DNA from: a virus
Reading direction: 5' to 3' (one strand)
IMG/VR virus record: IMGVR_UViG_3300023179_000592
Span: 1 to 21,132 of that record
Length of the DNA stretch: 21,132 nt
In this document: piece by piece, positions 13,001 through 21,132 of the stretch
Layout of the letters: each line of letters opens with the position of its first letter
Position numbering within the stretch: position 1 is the first letter of the stretch
The notes under the pieces: generated by a model
Seen by the model: the letters and a program-made list of their open reading frames with translations, nothing else
The model's database searches: none
What the model was told of the DNA's origin: nothing
Program-made: the position numbers and the translations under genes

Positions 13001-15454
13001 ATACGAGTGCTTGCCCAAGAATGGGCCAAAACTCAATCCACCGTGCACAAAATACTTGTACTCAAACGAGATTCCTGTGGGTGCTTGTCCCGCACTATAA
13101 ATAAATCCTGCAACCCCCGGAACAGCCCCTCCTTCTTTAGATTTCTTGACTATAAGAGCACCGTAGTCATAGAATCCTTCACGCTGCCCGTCATCCAACT
13201 CAAAGTCGTTGGTGATGTCGGTTCCTTGTCTCCACACCTTGGTTATGGAATATACATCGTAATTTGGCAGAGTAAATCCAACTCGTCCGTTTATACTAGA
13301 AAGCGTATAAGTGGCAGCAGGCTGATTCACATATGTTGCAAGCGTTTTGCTTCTACAAACAGCGTCAACCGCAGTTTTAGATGTTAGATTAGATGTATTA
13401 ATGTTGTACTTGTACGGTGCAATAATTTTTACAGGTAGAGTAATTCCCGGATGGAAACCACGAACTCCTATTTCAATGTTATTGTTGTTTGTGGAAGGAT
13501 TTGAAATGGTAGCAGATGCGATTCCACCAGCATCCAATGCCCCCAGAGAAATAACCAATCCTGCGGTTCTGCCGTTTCCTGTTATGATGTGATATTTTGA
13601 TAGCAGAGTCGAACTGGTGCTTGGTGTATTAGACAAAGAACTGCTCCACACCAAACTAAAGTTGGATGATCCGGGTCTTACAGGAAGATCAATATCTTCA
13701 GGCCCAAACTGGAATGTGGCTCCAGTCATTCCTGTTCCAGCACCAAAGGTGTAAGTGTTTCCACTTGCAGCCCAAGAAGCAGACGATTTGGTTACTGCTT
13801 TTCCGTAGAACACCACACTATCAAAATCCTTGATGCTTTGTGTGGGAGTAATCTCGTAAACAAGGCACGAGTCACTAGAGGCAGTTCCTCCAACTAGACC
13901 AAATGTGGTTCCAATTGTAAAGTTAGAATTGTAGCCCGGAGTAAACACCGCATAAGTAACTCCACCCTGAACCGCATTAGAACCACCAGTAAATCCGTAA
14001 ATCACCGCAGAAGACGCTCCGCTTATAACCGAGCCAGCGGACACGCCATACAAGTATATGTTAAAATACGATGGATTAGTTACATAAGCACCAACAGTTG
14101 ATCCGGAGTTTGTGAATCCTGCCCAAGCACTAATACCGTAAGGAATCACACCGTGAACAAACGCACTTCCAACTACTCCGCCGCTATTGTTTCTGAATCG
14201 GATTACTGTTGTGCCACCGTTCAGAGTGTGTAAAAAGTTGAAGGATGTCTGACCTGCCCACTGATTTCCTGTGGAATTTCGGTCAAGTGACGCACCAACC
14301 ACCACATTTCCAACATTAAAATTGAATATGGCTGCTGCTGTTTGCCCTGTGCGAGCCTTGGAAATGCCTAAAATAGTTGGATACTTGGTTTCGACTTCCA
14401 TGCCCATCACATAAGCCTTGCCCGGCCCAATTACCACATCCAAATTTTCTGGAGAAGACGACTCACGAACACTTACCTCAAACGGATTTACAACATACGA
14501 ACCGCTCTCATCGTAAGTGCGACGAGCCAGTGTTTGAGAAATATCACCGTAAACAACCTTGTCTATCTTCTTGGTTACTTTGCCGTCTTCAAAACGAAGC
14601 AGTTCAATAAAATCATCAGGAGTTTCGCTGATACCAACCTGATCCAATTCTAAATTGATTACGAATCGGTCAGCACCCGGTGCATTATAATTTGGAGAAC
14701 CAAAAGACGGATCAAGAAGTGTGGTGTTTTCGGCTGATGTAACGGTATCGCGGCTAATGCTGAAACCAACTTTTTTGTCCAATCCTGCAAAGGTGACTCC
14801 ACCAACAGTTCCGCTCAAGTCTCGTTGATCGCTTGCCACATAATACGGAGTAAACGACTGCTCTGTATTAACAACAAACGCACCGTCCACATAAAAAATA
14901 CCGTCTCCCACAGTTACCAGTTTGCACAATCCGTTATAGGTTGCGCCCTTGGGGACAAACGGTGAGTATCCTGTTCCGTCACCTGCGGTAATGCCAATGG
15001 TCACACCATTGGTGTAAGGTGCGGTGCCCGATGACGGGATAAGTGACGAATAGCCGTTGGCATAATCAAACACCACGAACGCTTTATCATCGGTTTCAGG
15101 TGGCAAAACACCAACAATGGTTCCGCTAGCAGTTGCTCCCCAGTACACAGTTCCACCAACAAGCGACTGCCAAGTATCAGTAGCAAATCCACTAAACGGG
15201 GTTCCTGTGCCTGTATTCAACCCCAAAAAGTTTGCATTACGAACAGTAATGGGTGCACCAACAATACGCGATCCGTCTTTAAACAGGTGGTCGCCAATTT
15301 TTGAGATTTGATTCTGAAGAACCGACTGTAGTTGGGTTAGTTCACGAGCCTGAACCGCATAACCGGGCTTGAAAAGGATTCGTAAAAACTTGTTGTCCGG
15401 ATCAAAATCGTCGTAATACGGAGAGATGTTAAAAATGCTGGGATCGTAAGCCAT
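10079..15454 (-). CDS. Giant tail/baseplate structural protein, DUF4815-like, 1791 aa
   Basis: Large virion protein, probably a baseplate-associated long-fibre or host-contact protein. The N-terminus MAYDPSIFNISPYYDDFDPD, followed by NKFLRILFKPGYAVQARELT and QLQSVLQNQISKIGDHLF, is the DUF4815 signature found in many myovirus structural proteins. RRTYDESGSYVVNPFEVSVR (about 310) and GPGKAYVMGMEVETKYP (about 347) also belong to it. A long beta-rich middle (about 380-900) follows. A conserved-looking region near 1370-1480 (NNRWIDPLCQTFIVDKKAYP, LEPGEYAIAVHTNS) suggests a second structural module, with beta sandwiches to the C-terminus (CSFRSV). AAAGAGG lies 5 nt before the ATG. It follows the gp8-like gene by 10 nt and ends in an ATGA overlap. 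Its exact virion location is not determinable. Confidence 0.85.
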   Translation of the reverse strand: MAYDPSIFNISPYYDDFDPDNKFLRILFKPGYAVQARELTQLQSVLQNQISKIGDHLFKDGSRIVGAPITVRNANFLGLNTGTGTPFSGFATDTWQSLVGGTVYWGATASGTIVGVLPPETDDKAFVVFDYANGYSSLIPSSGTAPYTNGVTIGITAGDGTGYSPFVPKGATYNGLCKLVTVGDGIFYVDGAFVVNTEQSFTPYYVASDQRDLSGTVGGVTFAGLDKKVGFSISRDTVTSAENTTLLDPSFGSPNYNAPGADRFVINLELDQVGISETPDDFIELLRFEDGKVTKKIDKVVYGDISQTLARRTYDESGSYVVNPFEVSVRESSSPENLDVVIGPGKAYVMGMEVETKYPTILGISKARTGQTAAAIFNFNVGNVVVGASLDRNSTGNQWAGQTSFNFLHTLNGGTTVIRFRNNSGGVVGSAFVHGVIPYGISAWAGFTNSGSTVGAYVTNPSYFNIYLYGVSAGSVISGASSAVIYGFTGGSNAVQGGVTYAVFTPGYNSNFTIGTTFGLVGGTASSDSCLVYEITPTQSIKDFDSVVFYGKAVTKSSASWAASGNTYTFGAGTGMTGATFQFGPEDIDLPVRPGSSNFSLVWSSSLSNTPSTSSTLLSKYHIITGNGRTAGLVISLGALDAGGIASATISNPSTNNNNIEIGVRGFHPGITLPVKIIAPYKYNINTSNLTSKTAVDAVCRSKTLATYVNQPAATYTLSSINGRVGFTLPNYDVYSITKVWRQGTDITNDFELDDGQREGFYDYGALIVKKSKEGGAVPGVAGFIYSAGQAPTGISFEYKYFVHGGLSFGPFLGKHSYWATSSAGMTYEEIPLFTNPRTGRTVSLANCIDFRHSGTTFDAIVSKPYGIFEGFDVNQATGATWANYLPRIDRISLKINPSDLSTSFAIDSGVPDLAPESPAETENALTIATLTVPAYTHSANDVVVNRNDVRRFTMSDINNIEKRIDNVESFTKLSASEAELDSNSIKLAIDAYSVIGGTLGASTSVFSVTTEPIKTSIFTDDFFGHAGGDVADPNHRCSVDYDYCEMRPLFLHNPLSITAINGVTLNSFVSPDGLITFRYSTTPLIDADGYNKTIKINPTGTVNWLGFIDISKQYETQFDTSIRPVVYSNNLLENDNWVASNANATKGFGTQWNDWEYLWSGSQIRTEQKDDVLKRTLEAPRTNNVSTSIPNINSGNERTAVSRSAVSVEEKVGNLISSSRMVGRNRYKTLDNRIVDRTVVPYIPASSANIGITAYGMRPNSTGLVLYVDGKAVKTGLTANANGTVGVTFAFTLGSNLSGEKAIRITDNATVQNATQAADKVFYCTGTVNQRVDGVYSTRNPEYRRQTVTSEGIIKDPFNREVSYDNIQDTIQNNRWIDPLCQTFIVDKKAYPEGVFAKSVTLYFAEKDSTLPVTVQLRPTVNGYPSPSVSFPFSTVTKLPSQVNTGLVGTSTTPLGTTFEFSSPVYLEPGEYAIAVHTNSKNYELRANDSGINLTNTGRSNSPFVGTLYQPQTIGAAVQNLSTDIAFGLDICQFPNNASSATVTYTGNPLDVANCQVLKISAPVITPQECGYSIKVDHDGTSPLTVYNGQNTYLSSVYTASETLQFALTKPTTKFYTSPVVDAGLFFGMGAEMLLTTVSNPNTISSTTPTSSYVTKAITLPEDLVSNGVFATAEICCPFNSAVRAWVRWSDRGENDLFNKPWVQMTAVAGFGSPKYPYTSTPSFANSGHASRNEYDFRHTEWTWFGSNTASTVRAYQVLLMFTTQNSGSAKTYAISPAVRNFRMCSFRSV

Positions 15455-15464
15455 TTTTACCTCT

Positions 15465-17888
15465 TTAGAATCCTATTCGTAGTCTAAACTCTTCACTCTG
15501 GTTGGGCAGTCGTTGAATGGGCTGGATACTGTTTATGTATATGATTTGCCCAGAGTGTATGTCTATTGATGGAGCAGAAACACCAGAAACCCGGTAATCC
15601 AAATTAACACTTCCGCCTGATGTGTTTAGGCGACTGAATGTGTTGCCGTGAAGAGTGCTATATTTGAATGTTCCAAACGGTTCGGTTATGTACAGCAATC
15701 CGCTGTCGTCATCGGTTTTAGTCCACTTATACACGGTTCCTGCGGCGTAATCGTATAGATACGAACCACTCACTCCCTGCTGAATATAGTCCCCGTTTTG
15801 CCATGTTGTGGAAGTAAATGCGGAAAGAGTAGAGGGTCTAGACATCCGCAAAACAGTTAAACCAGTATAAGACGGAACTGTTGTACTTGAGAAATACGGA
15901 GTGCTAGCAGTTATAATTTTGAAAAATTCAGATGTTTTTCCTGCTTCTGTAGCCAACGACAATCCCTTGTTTACATACACATACTCACCGTATCCAAGAC
16001 TCACACCACCAATAAAGGCAGTAATGCCGCTGTTGAATCCATATAACCACAAATTATTCGAAGACCCACGAACAAAAGCATTTTTTGTAATTTTAACCTC
16101 TAGTTTTGATGGGGTTGCAGACAGCACTGTGGCTTCGGCACTGATTCCAAAACCGTAAGAAATACCACCCAAAGCAGCAATAGTGATACCCGCAGGAATG
16201 CTTTGATACACTTTTTCTCCCACCACAAAACCAGATTTTGCAGGAGACAGGGTTAGTTCGTAGTTGTCTAATCTGTCCAACCATGTAACAGGCTGAACCG
16301 CAGTGTTTTTTACCTTTACCTGTACTCGTTTTTCTCCGTTCACATCCGAGTATGCTGTTGTTTCCACCACAGGGAATGTGGCAAACGACTCTTTTCCGAT
16401 TATAAAGTTCGCGGTTGTTCCGGGAAAATAGTTGGTAGCAATATCGGTTTTAGTGGAATAACTTGCACCCAAATACAACAGCAAAAGGTTTCGATAGTAC
16501 GGTTCTCGTGTACCTGCAACAACCCCGCTTCCGTCGTTCAGTATGGGGTCTTTAATTATTCCAAACTTTCTGTAACTTCCACCTGTTTGAATGATTGCTT
16601 CATCGTTTTGGTCAACGGTGGCAATCAAGATTACATCTTGCACATTCAATTCTTTCAAAATGTTAGATCCGTGTCCGTCTTTTGGTGGCAAAACTGCTTT
16701 TATGGTGGGATGAACCGTGTTCTGTGAACTACCATCAGACTTGGCACTAACCACTTGAACTACTGCTTGGCTGTAGTCTTGTCCACCATCAACCAAATCA
16801 ACTCCATTTACTCGTCTCCAATCAGAATCACCAGTGCGTCCAAGTCTTAAAAATCCATACGCTCCGCTACCGTCTCCGCTTATTCGTGCGTGTGGAATAA
16901 TATCATAGTAAACTGCATCAGTTGTGCCGTTATACGAAAAATTAAACGGCACATGCTCGCCACGAACGGTGAATGTGTACTGATTGGAACTAGCCGTCAC
17001 ACCGTGTATAATGCCGTAGTTGTTGATGTCTGAAGGGTTTCCTCCACACACACCAACAATACGAAGAACATATCCTTCATAGTTGCTAATGTCACTAACA
17101 GGCAAACTAAACTGATTGCTGTTTGTACTGGATGTTATTGTAAAATAGTCTCCAACGCCGTATGAAGCGTTTGCGGATGTGCTGCCTGTTATACCCACAG
17201 AAAAACGAGAACCGTATTCGCTGCCAAGATACACCGCAGCACTTGCACCCGTTATTCCAGTGTCTACCAAATCCAAACGGGTGATTTCACCGCGAACCGC
17301 TGCTCGTTGAGTATTGTATTGTGTGGTGCTTTCGCTGTCTGTTCCTAAAGTGTCTTGCTGCACAAGAGCGTAGTTCACAGGCACATAATCTGTTAGTTCA
17401 TACGGCAACTGTGACTCTTTAACAGTTGCAAGATATTTCCATGTGTACCCGTCGCTATACTCCAAAGGCGTTGTGCTTGTGTGTGACGGCTGAACTACGG
17501 AGTTTCCGCTGCCTCGTTTCAAACATTTGTAAATATTATTTGCTGAAGTAACAACATAAAAATTCTTGGGAGCGTCCTGATTAAACAGTTCTTCATCGTC
17601 TTCATACGCATCGTATTCGCTAATTTCCCACGGCACTCGTGGAAGAGCAAACACTACTTGATTGGGATCAAGTTTTTTATAACCAATAACGCTACGCATA
17701 ATATCGTATTCGTCTTTAACAGTATCAGGAGGAGTCACGGGTATAATGTCTGCACTAGCCCCTGCGGTTGCATCCCACGGTGTGCCCTTGGCTACAAACA
17801 GAAAGTATTGCCCACGATTAAGAGCAATATCGTTCAGCAGGTTCTCTGCGTATGTTCTTTTAATGGACGCTTTCAGTAGTAGAGGCAT
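15465..17888 (-). CDS. 8: Baseplate wedge protein, gp8-like, 807 aa
   Basis: Component of the baseplate wedge. The first about 180 residues follow the gp8 pattern: KASIKRTYAENLLNDIALNR, GQYFLFVAKGTPWDA (about 26-40), VFALPRVPWEISEYDAY, NIYKCLKRGSGNSVV, then SDGYTWKYLATVKESQLPYE (about 146-165), equivalent to T4 gp8 DGYVWEYLFEIP. It is more than twice the length of T4 gp8 (334 aa), with added beta-rich domains (about 200-650) and a C-terminal region ending QRLPNQSEEFRLRIGF. It begins 5 nt after the stop of the 1019-aa gene; GGAG lies about 10 nt before the ATG. Assignment rests on motif memory plus position before DUF4815 and after the gp7-position protein. Confidence 0.8.
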   Translation of the reverse strand: MPLLLKASIKRTYAENLLNDIALNRGQYFLFVAKGTPWDATAGASADIIPVTPPDTVKDEYDIMRSVIGYKKLDPNQVVFALPRVPWEISEYDAYEDDEELFNQDAPKNFYVVTSANNIYKCLKRGSGNSVVQPSHTSTTPLEYSDGYTWKYLATVKESQLPYELTDYVPVNYALVQQDTLGTDSESTTQYNTQRAAVRGEITRLDLVDTGITGASAAVYLGSEYGSRFSVGITGSTSANASYGVGDYFTITSSTNSNQFSLPVSDISNYEGYVLRIVGVCGGNPSDINNYGIIHGVTASSNQYTFTVRGEHVPFNFSYNGTTDAVYYDIIPHARISGDGSGAYGFLRLGRTGDSDWRRVNGVDLVDGGQDYSQAVVQVVSAKSDGSSQNTVHPTIKAVLPPKDGHGSNILKELNVQDVILIATVDQNDEAIIQTGGSYRKFGIIKDPILNDGSGVVAGTREPYYRNLLLLYLGASYSTKTDIATNYFPGTTANFIIGKESFATFPVVETTAYSDVNGEKRVQVKVKNTAVQPVTWLDRLDNYELTLSPAKSGFVVGEKVYQSIPAGITIAALGGISYGFGISAEATVLSATPSKLEVKITKNAFVRGSSNNLWLYGFNSGITAFIGGVSLGYGEYVYVNKGLSLATEAGKTSEFFKIITASTPYFSSTTVPSYTGLTVLRMSRPSTLSAFTSTTWQNGDYIQQGVSGSYLYDYAAGTVYKWTKTDDDSGLLYITEPFGTFKYSTLHGNTFSRLNTSGGSVNLDYRVSGVSAPSIDIHSGQIIYINSIQPIQRLPNQSEEFRLRIGF

Positions 17889-17893
17889 CTATA

Positions 17894-20800
17894 TTATTCT
17901 CCGAGTACAGTATATGTATCTGTTGTAAGCACAGTTCCGTCTTCAAGTCGAGTTCCAGCAGATTTGTAAATTACTCCGTACAGATTCAAGAAATCGCTAA
18001 TAGTTATTGCTCCAAAAGATGTCCCCGCAAGAATAGTGGGGCTTCCTGCTGCGTTTGGGTGTTTGGTTATATCCCAATACGAGAATCCCAAAAGAGTTGC
18101 ACTGGGGTGTGAACAGGTATACGAAAGTGGTAGCACATAATCCAACCGATACTTTTTGGACAGGTAGCAATACACCACTTGTCGCTCTGTTTCAGTCAGC
18201 ACTCGGTCGTATACAATTACTTCGTAAATGACTCCCTTGAATGAATACGAAATATTTGATAAAGCAGAAGACACGAATCCCGCCTCCGACTCTGTATACG
18301 GAGCATCTAAAACAGGCAACACATACGATCCAAAACGACCAAGAGAAAGCGTTTCTGAATTGTATACTGTTTCCGATTCTGCCAAATTCAGGGGGCTTGA
18401 ACCACCGGGACTACTAGAACGAGCAATACGACGAGAAGTGGCAATTCCGTAATTACGAGCCTCTTCTCCATTGTGGAATGTTCGTATTCGTGAGTCGTTT
18501 TCTCGTTTCCACTCACCAATTGAAACATTTTCTGTACACACTCCAGTAAGAGTGGTCTGATACGGATTGAATGCCATACGAACAGCAGTGGTGCTGCCCA
18601 CATTACTGCGGAAACCTACCAAGCCAGCATCATACGGATAATACGACACATTGGTTGTGGAATTTACAAAATAGTAATCACTGGTTTGTTTAGCAGAATC
18701 AATGTCTATGTCGTAATACGAACGGTGGTAGAACAAGTGGTCTGTTTCTGTATCTGAATATGTGAACCCTGTTCCAACCGGAGTTCTGAAGTTGTTGAAA
18801 GATTTTGCAGACGAAGCAAGCCCAAGCCCATAATGAGAGTATGTGTATCCGGCTGCGGTTGCACCATTAGCAGTTACACCTGCACGAAACACAATAAACA
18901 CAGTCATGTCTTTGGTTAGGGTTATGCCACGAGTAAGTGTAAAAAACTGACCCGAAAGTATTTTTTCTCCAGTTTTTCCGGGTTCAAAAGGCACAGTAGA
19001 CGATAAAGCACCAAGAGTTTTTCCTGTGGCATATCCGCCACAAGTTCCTGCCTGTAGCCAAACAGTGTGTGGGCCATATACCACTCCACCATTGAATTGT
19101 ATGCCTGTTCTGCCAGCAATTCCACGATCTGCTACCACAAGGGTGGGACGGAGTTTATCTACAGTAACACCAGTATAAGACGGATTAGTTGTCCATAACC
19201 CCCATTTGGGAGGAGATGCGTGGTTTAGTGACGGTGAAGCGTCTCTCCAAATATCCATACTTCTTCCAGTAATCATAGAACCACCACACACACCAATGTT
19301 TTCAGGCTTGAGCCACAGAGTAAGACCAACCACCGCTTGCGGAGAGTTTCCTACCATTTCTGCTGTGAGTATAGACTCTCTGAATAGTCTCCATGCGGTT
19401 ACGCCACCAAGAGCAGCACCCAAAGGATTGTGTGCCACAGTTCCACCTTCTGGCACATACGCATAAGTGTATCCTAATCCTTTTACTCCACCACTTCCAC
19501 CCATTCGGAACAGGGTTCCTATGGGGGACGATACTCCGCTTGGCCCAATCTCGGCAGACGAGCCAATATACGGATTGTAACCAGCGGGATACAGATCGCC
19601 AGTGGTTCCGTAAGAAATACCACCACTCCCCCCTGGCCCGTCATTAAAAATCCACTTTCCTGCTAGAGTTCTACCATTATTTCGTAGATCAAATGTGGTT
19701 CCAAATGTGTATGGAGTATAGTTTCCAATCACAGGAACACCAACACGAGTCAATTGCGAAGATCCTGAAGACGGAGAATACACCAAACTCTCAAGCAGAA
19801 TAGAACCAAACATCTTCATTCCAGCAGGGTGAACAAGTCTGCGGAGCACATCATAATACCGATCAATGCTAACGGCAGACTTTAATTTGTACGAGTACTC
19901 TTGGTATTCGTCGCCATCATACAACTTTTGAGTGGATGAAATTTTTCCGCGATTGGTTTTATAGAATCCGGGATATTTGGTGATTGCTGTTGGAGTAAAC
20001 AGGACTCGTGCAACAGAGTTTGTACCGTTTGGACTAACGACAATACCCGTAACAGAATCAAAATAGTTTACACCTGAATTTTCAATACGAATACGCTTGA
20101 CTGCTCCAGCAAGACCTGTTTGCTCTACTTTTGCAGAAAACCCAACACCATTAGCAACCACATAAACAGTATCACCAACAGTATAGTTTTCTCCCGGTGT
20201 TTGTACAAAAAACTCACCAAGCACGCTATAAGTGGTTTCTGTGAAGGGATCAAGTCCACTAGTGGCGGCAGGAATAAGTTTAACAGAAGCACCCGGTGAA
20301 ATATTTCCAACCAAATTTGTCAGATACAGTTCAGTAACAGGAACTCCGTCCTGATAGTAACTGTGTGCACGATCAATATCAGCGTATCCAAGCAGCACAT
20401 TTCCGCCTTCTCCACCATACTGCTGAACTGTTCCACCCACCAAATACGGATGAGATGATTCGTTTACTCGTGTAATCTTTATAGACTTTTCTTCCACCCA
20501 TATTCCATCTGAAGCACGAAGTATGAAATTTTTAGGGTAGTAGAACTGAACAGAACTATCGTAAAGCACTCTGAACAAAAATCTATAGGCACTCTCTGTG
20601 CCTTTATTTCCGTAAAAGTTCTTTATCTTTTTGATTAAGGTCTTTTTATTTGGAGAAATTCCGTCTATGTTAACTGCCAAATCGGGAGGAAACCCGTCCA
20701 AATACATGCTCTTGAAATGGTCATAAAACTGCTCTAAATTGTTGTCCACATCCACAGCAGAATCTAACCGCTGATTCACAAAACTTGGATTGTCTTGTTG

Positions 20801-20953
20801 TTCTGCCCACTCGTAATACGCTTTGATAAACAGTATGAGTTTTCTGTAATCACTACGCATGAATGAAGGAAACTGCTCTTCAATAAAAGGAGACAGCACA
20901 TCTTCTAGTGCTTCAGCCGGTGTGTTTAGTACTATAGACTTGATCTGTGCCAT
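17894..20953 (-). CDS. Large baseplate protein in gp7 position with LamG-like lectin domain, 1019 aa
   Basis: Probable baseplate wedge protein. The N-terminal about 160 residues (LSPFIEEQFPSFMRSDYRKL, FIKAYYEWAEQQDNPSF, FYGNKGTESAYRFLFRVLYD, VQFYYPKNFILRASDGIW) match an N-terminal module of cyanophage-type large baseplate proteins that I associate with the gp7 position. Beta-rich repeats follow (about 165-420). Residues about 537-940 look like a LamG/concanavalin-type sandwich: VVGLTLWLKPENIG, MDIWRDASPSLNHASPPKW, GIQFNGG, MTVFIVFRAG, and near the end GVIYEVIVYDRVLTETERQV with YLSKKYRL. Such domains bind sugars or surface proteins, so it may contact the host. It starts 2 nt after the upstream stop with no strong Shine-Dalgarno. 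The gp7 naming is tentative. Confidence 0.7.
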   Translation of the reverse strand: MAQIKSIVLNTPAEALEDVLSPFIEEQFPSFMRSDYRKLILFIKAYYEWAEQQDNPSFVNQRLDSAVDVDNNLEQFYDHFKSMYLDGFPPDLAVNIDGISPNKKTLIKKIKNFYGNKGTESAYRFLFRVLYDSSVQFYYPKNFILRASDGIWVEEKSIKITRVNESSHPYLVGGTVQQYGGEGGNVLLGYADIDRAHSYYQDGVPVTELYLTNLVGNISPGASVKLIPAATSGLDPFTETTYSVLGEFFVQTPGENYTVGDTVYVVANGVGFSAKVEQTGLAGAVKRIRIENSGVNYFDSVTGIVVSPNGTNSVARVLFTPTAITKYPGFYKTNRGKISSTQKLYDGDEYQEYSYKLKSAVSIDRYYDVLRRLVHPAGMKMFGSILLESLVYSPSSGSSQLTRVGVPVIGNYTPYTFGTTFDLRNNGRTLAGKWIFNDGPGGSGGISYGTTGDLYPAGYNPYIGSSAEIGPSGVSSPIGTLFRMGGSGGVKGLGYTYAYVPEGGTVAHNPLGAALGGVTAWRLFRESILTAEMVGNSPQAVVGLTLWLKPENIGVCGGSMITGRSMDIWRDASPSLNHASPPKWGLWTTNPSYTGVTVDKLRPTLVVADRGIAGRTGIQFNGGVVYGPHTVWLQAGTCGGYATGKTLGALSSTVPFEPGKTGEKILSGQFFTLTRGITLTKDMTVFIVFRAGVTANGATAAGYTYSHYGLGLASSAKSFNNFRTPVGTGFTYSDTETDHLFYHRSYYDIDIDSAKQTSDYYFVNSTTNVSYYPYDAGLVGFRSNVGSTTAVRMAFNPYQTTLTGVCTENVSIGEWKRENDSRIRTFHNGEEARNYGIATSRRIARSSSPGGSSPLNLAESETVYNSETLSLGRFGSYVLPVLDAPYTESEAGFVSSALSNISYSFKGVIYEVIVYDRVLTETERQVVYCYLSKKYRLDYVLPLSYTCSHPSATLLGFSYWDITKHPNAAGSPTILAGTSFGAITISDFLNLYGVIYKSAGTRLEDGTVLTTDTYTVLGE

Positions 20954-20955
20954 TT

Positions 20956-21132
20956 TTATCTGACAACGCTGTTTGCTTCAGCCGATGTTTCTGTGCTAAC
21001 GCTAACAACCACAGAGTCTTTATAGATGGGATTTATTCGCAAAACTTGATTTTCGTTGGCGTATATGTTTGTAATTTCTGGTTGAACTGTAACTGTAATA
21101 GGGAATGCAATATTTTCAGAACCAACTGTATA
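20956..21132 (-). CDS. C-terminal 58 residues of an upstream structural gene (possibly baseplate gp6)
   Basis: Open from the right edge to TAA at 20958-20956. It reads YTVGSENIAFPITVTVQPEI, then TNIYANENQVLRINPIYK and DSVVVSVSTETSAEANSVVR, a beta-rich tail end. It stops 2 nt before the ATG of the 1019-aa gene. In T4 gene 6 precedes 7 and 8, so a baseplate wedge gp6 is the natural guess, but the fragment carries no diagnostic motif. Confidence 0.6.
   Translation of the reverse strand, partial: YTVGSENIAFPITVTVQPEITNIYANENQVLRINPIYKDSVVVSVSTETSAEANSVVR

Noticed and set aside
13096-13103. Perfect TATAAATA on the plus strand
   Set aside because: It lies inside the 1791-aa gene, where it falls within codons for FIYSA, points away from all genes, and has no plus-strand gene downstream.

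Overview
The window is a stretch of a tailed-phage genome with the virion-gene order of T4-like myoviruses. Every convincing gene is on the minus strand, tightly packed with short gaps or 1-8 nt overlaps. Protein sequences resemble the cyanophage/marine T4-like group (TerL, gp13, gp14, gp15, fibres starting MSTLKT). The host cannot be read from this window. I saw no rRNA, tRNA or CRISPR.

Read in the direction of transcription (right to left), the window starts with the last 58 codons of an upstream, probably baseplate, gene. Next come three large baseplate or tail proteins: a 1019-aa gp7-position protein with a LamG-like domain, an 807-aa gp8-like wedge protein and a 1791-aa DUF4815-like protein. 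A 58-aa coiled-coil gene follows, then four fibre/adhesin genes (359, 333, 428 and 186 aa). Three of the four share the start MSTLKT and one ends in an S74 intramolecular chaperone. A 276-nt spacer holds the decapitated start of one more MSTLKT gene and late-promoter-like motifs. Then comes the neck/packaging set gp13, gp14, gp15 and gp16 (small terminase), two small unknown genes of 118 and 103 aa, and the large terminase gp17/TerL, which runs off the left edge.

The most unusual feature is in TerL. Between ...RGGSYN and CIMLDEF, immediately before the Walker B motif, is a 370-codon intein (365-1474) with Cys1, a TxxH block B and a C-terminal HN followed by Cys. Its block A and block B are separated by a complete HNH/NUMOD3 homing endonuclease gene (622-1356). 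That gene is read in a different frame (+1) from TerL and the intein. The TerL/intein frame has no stop anywhere through the endonuclease gene, and no ATG anywhere in the intein. By hand count about 20 stops would be expected in that frame by chance; the third frame has many. This looks like dual-coding DNA: a contiguous intein that carries its homing endonuclease as an out-of-frame nested gene. The insertion lies between blocks A and B, close to where atypically split TerL inteins (AceL-TerL type) are divided. I know of no described precedent for this arrangement.

Functionally, the right and centre genes build the baseplate and host-recognition fibres. The left genes close the head, join it to the tail and package DNA. 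The selfish element sits in the most conserved ATPase motif of the packaging motor.
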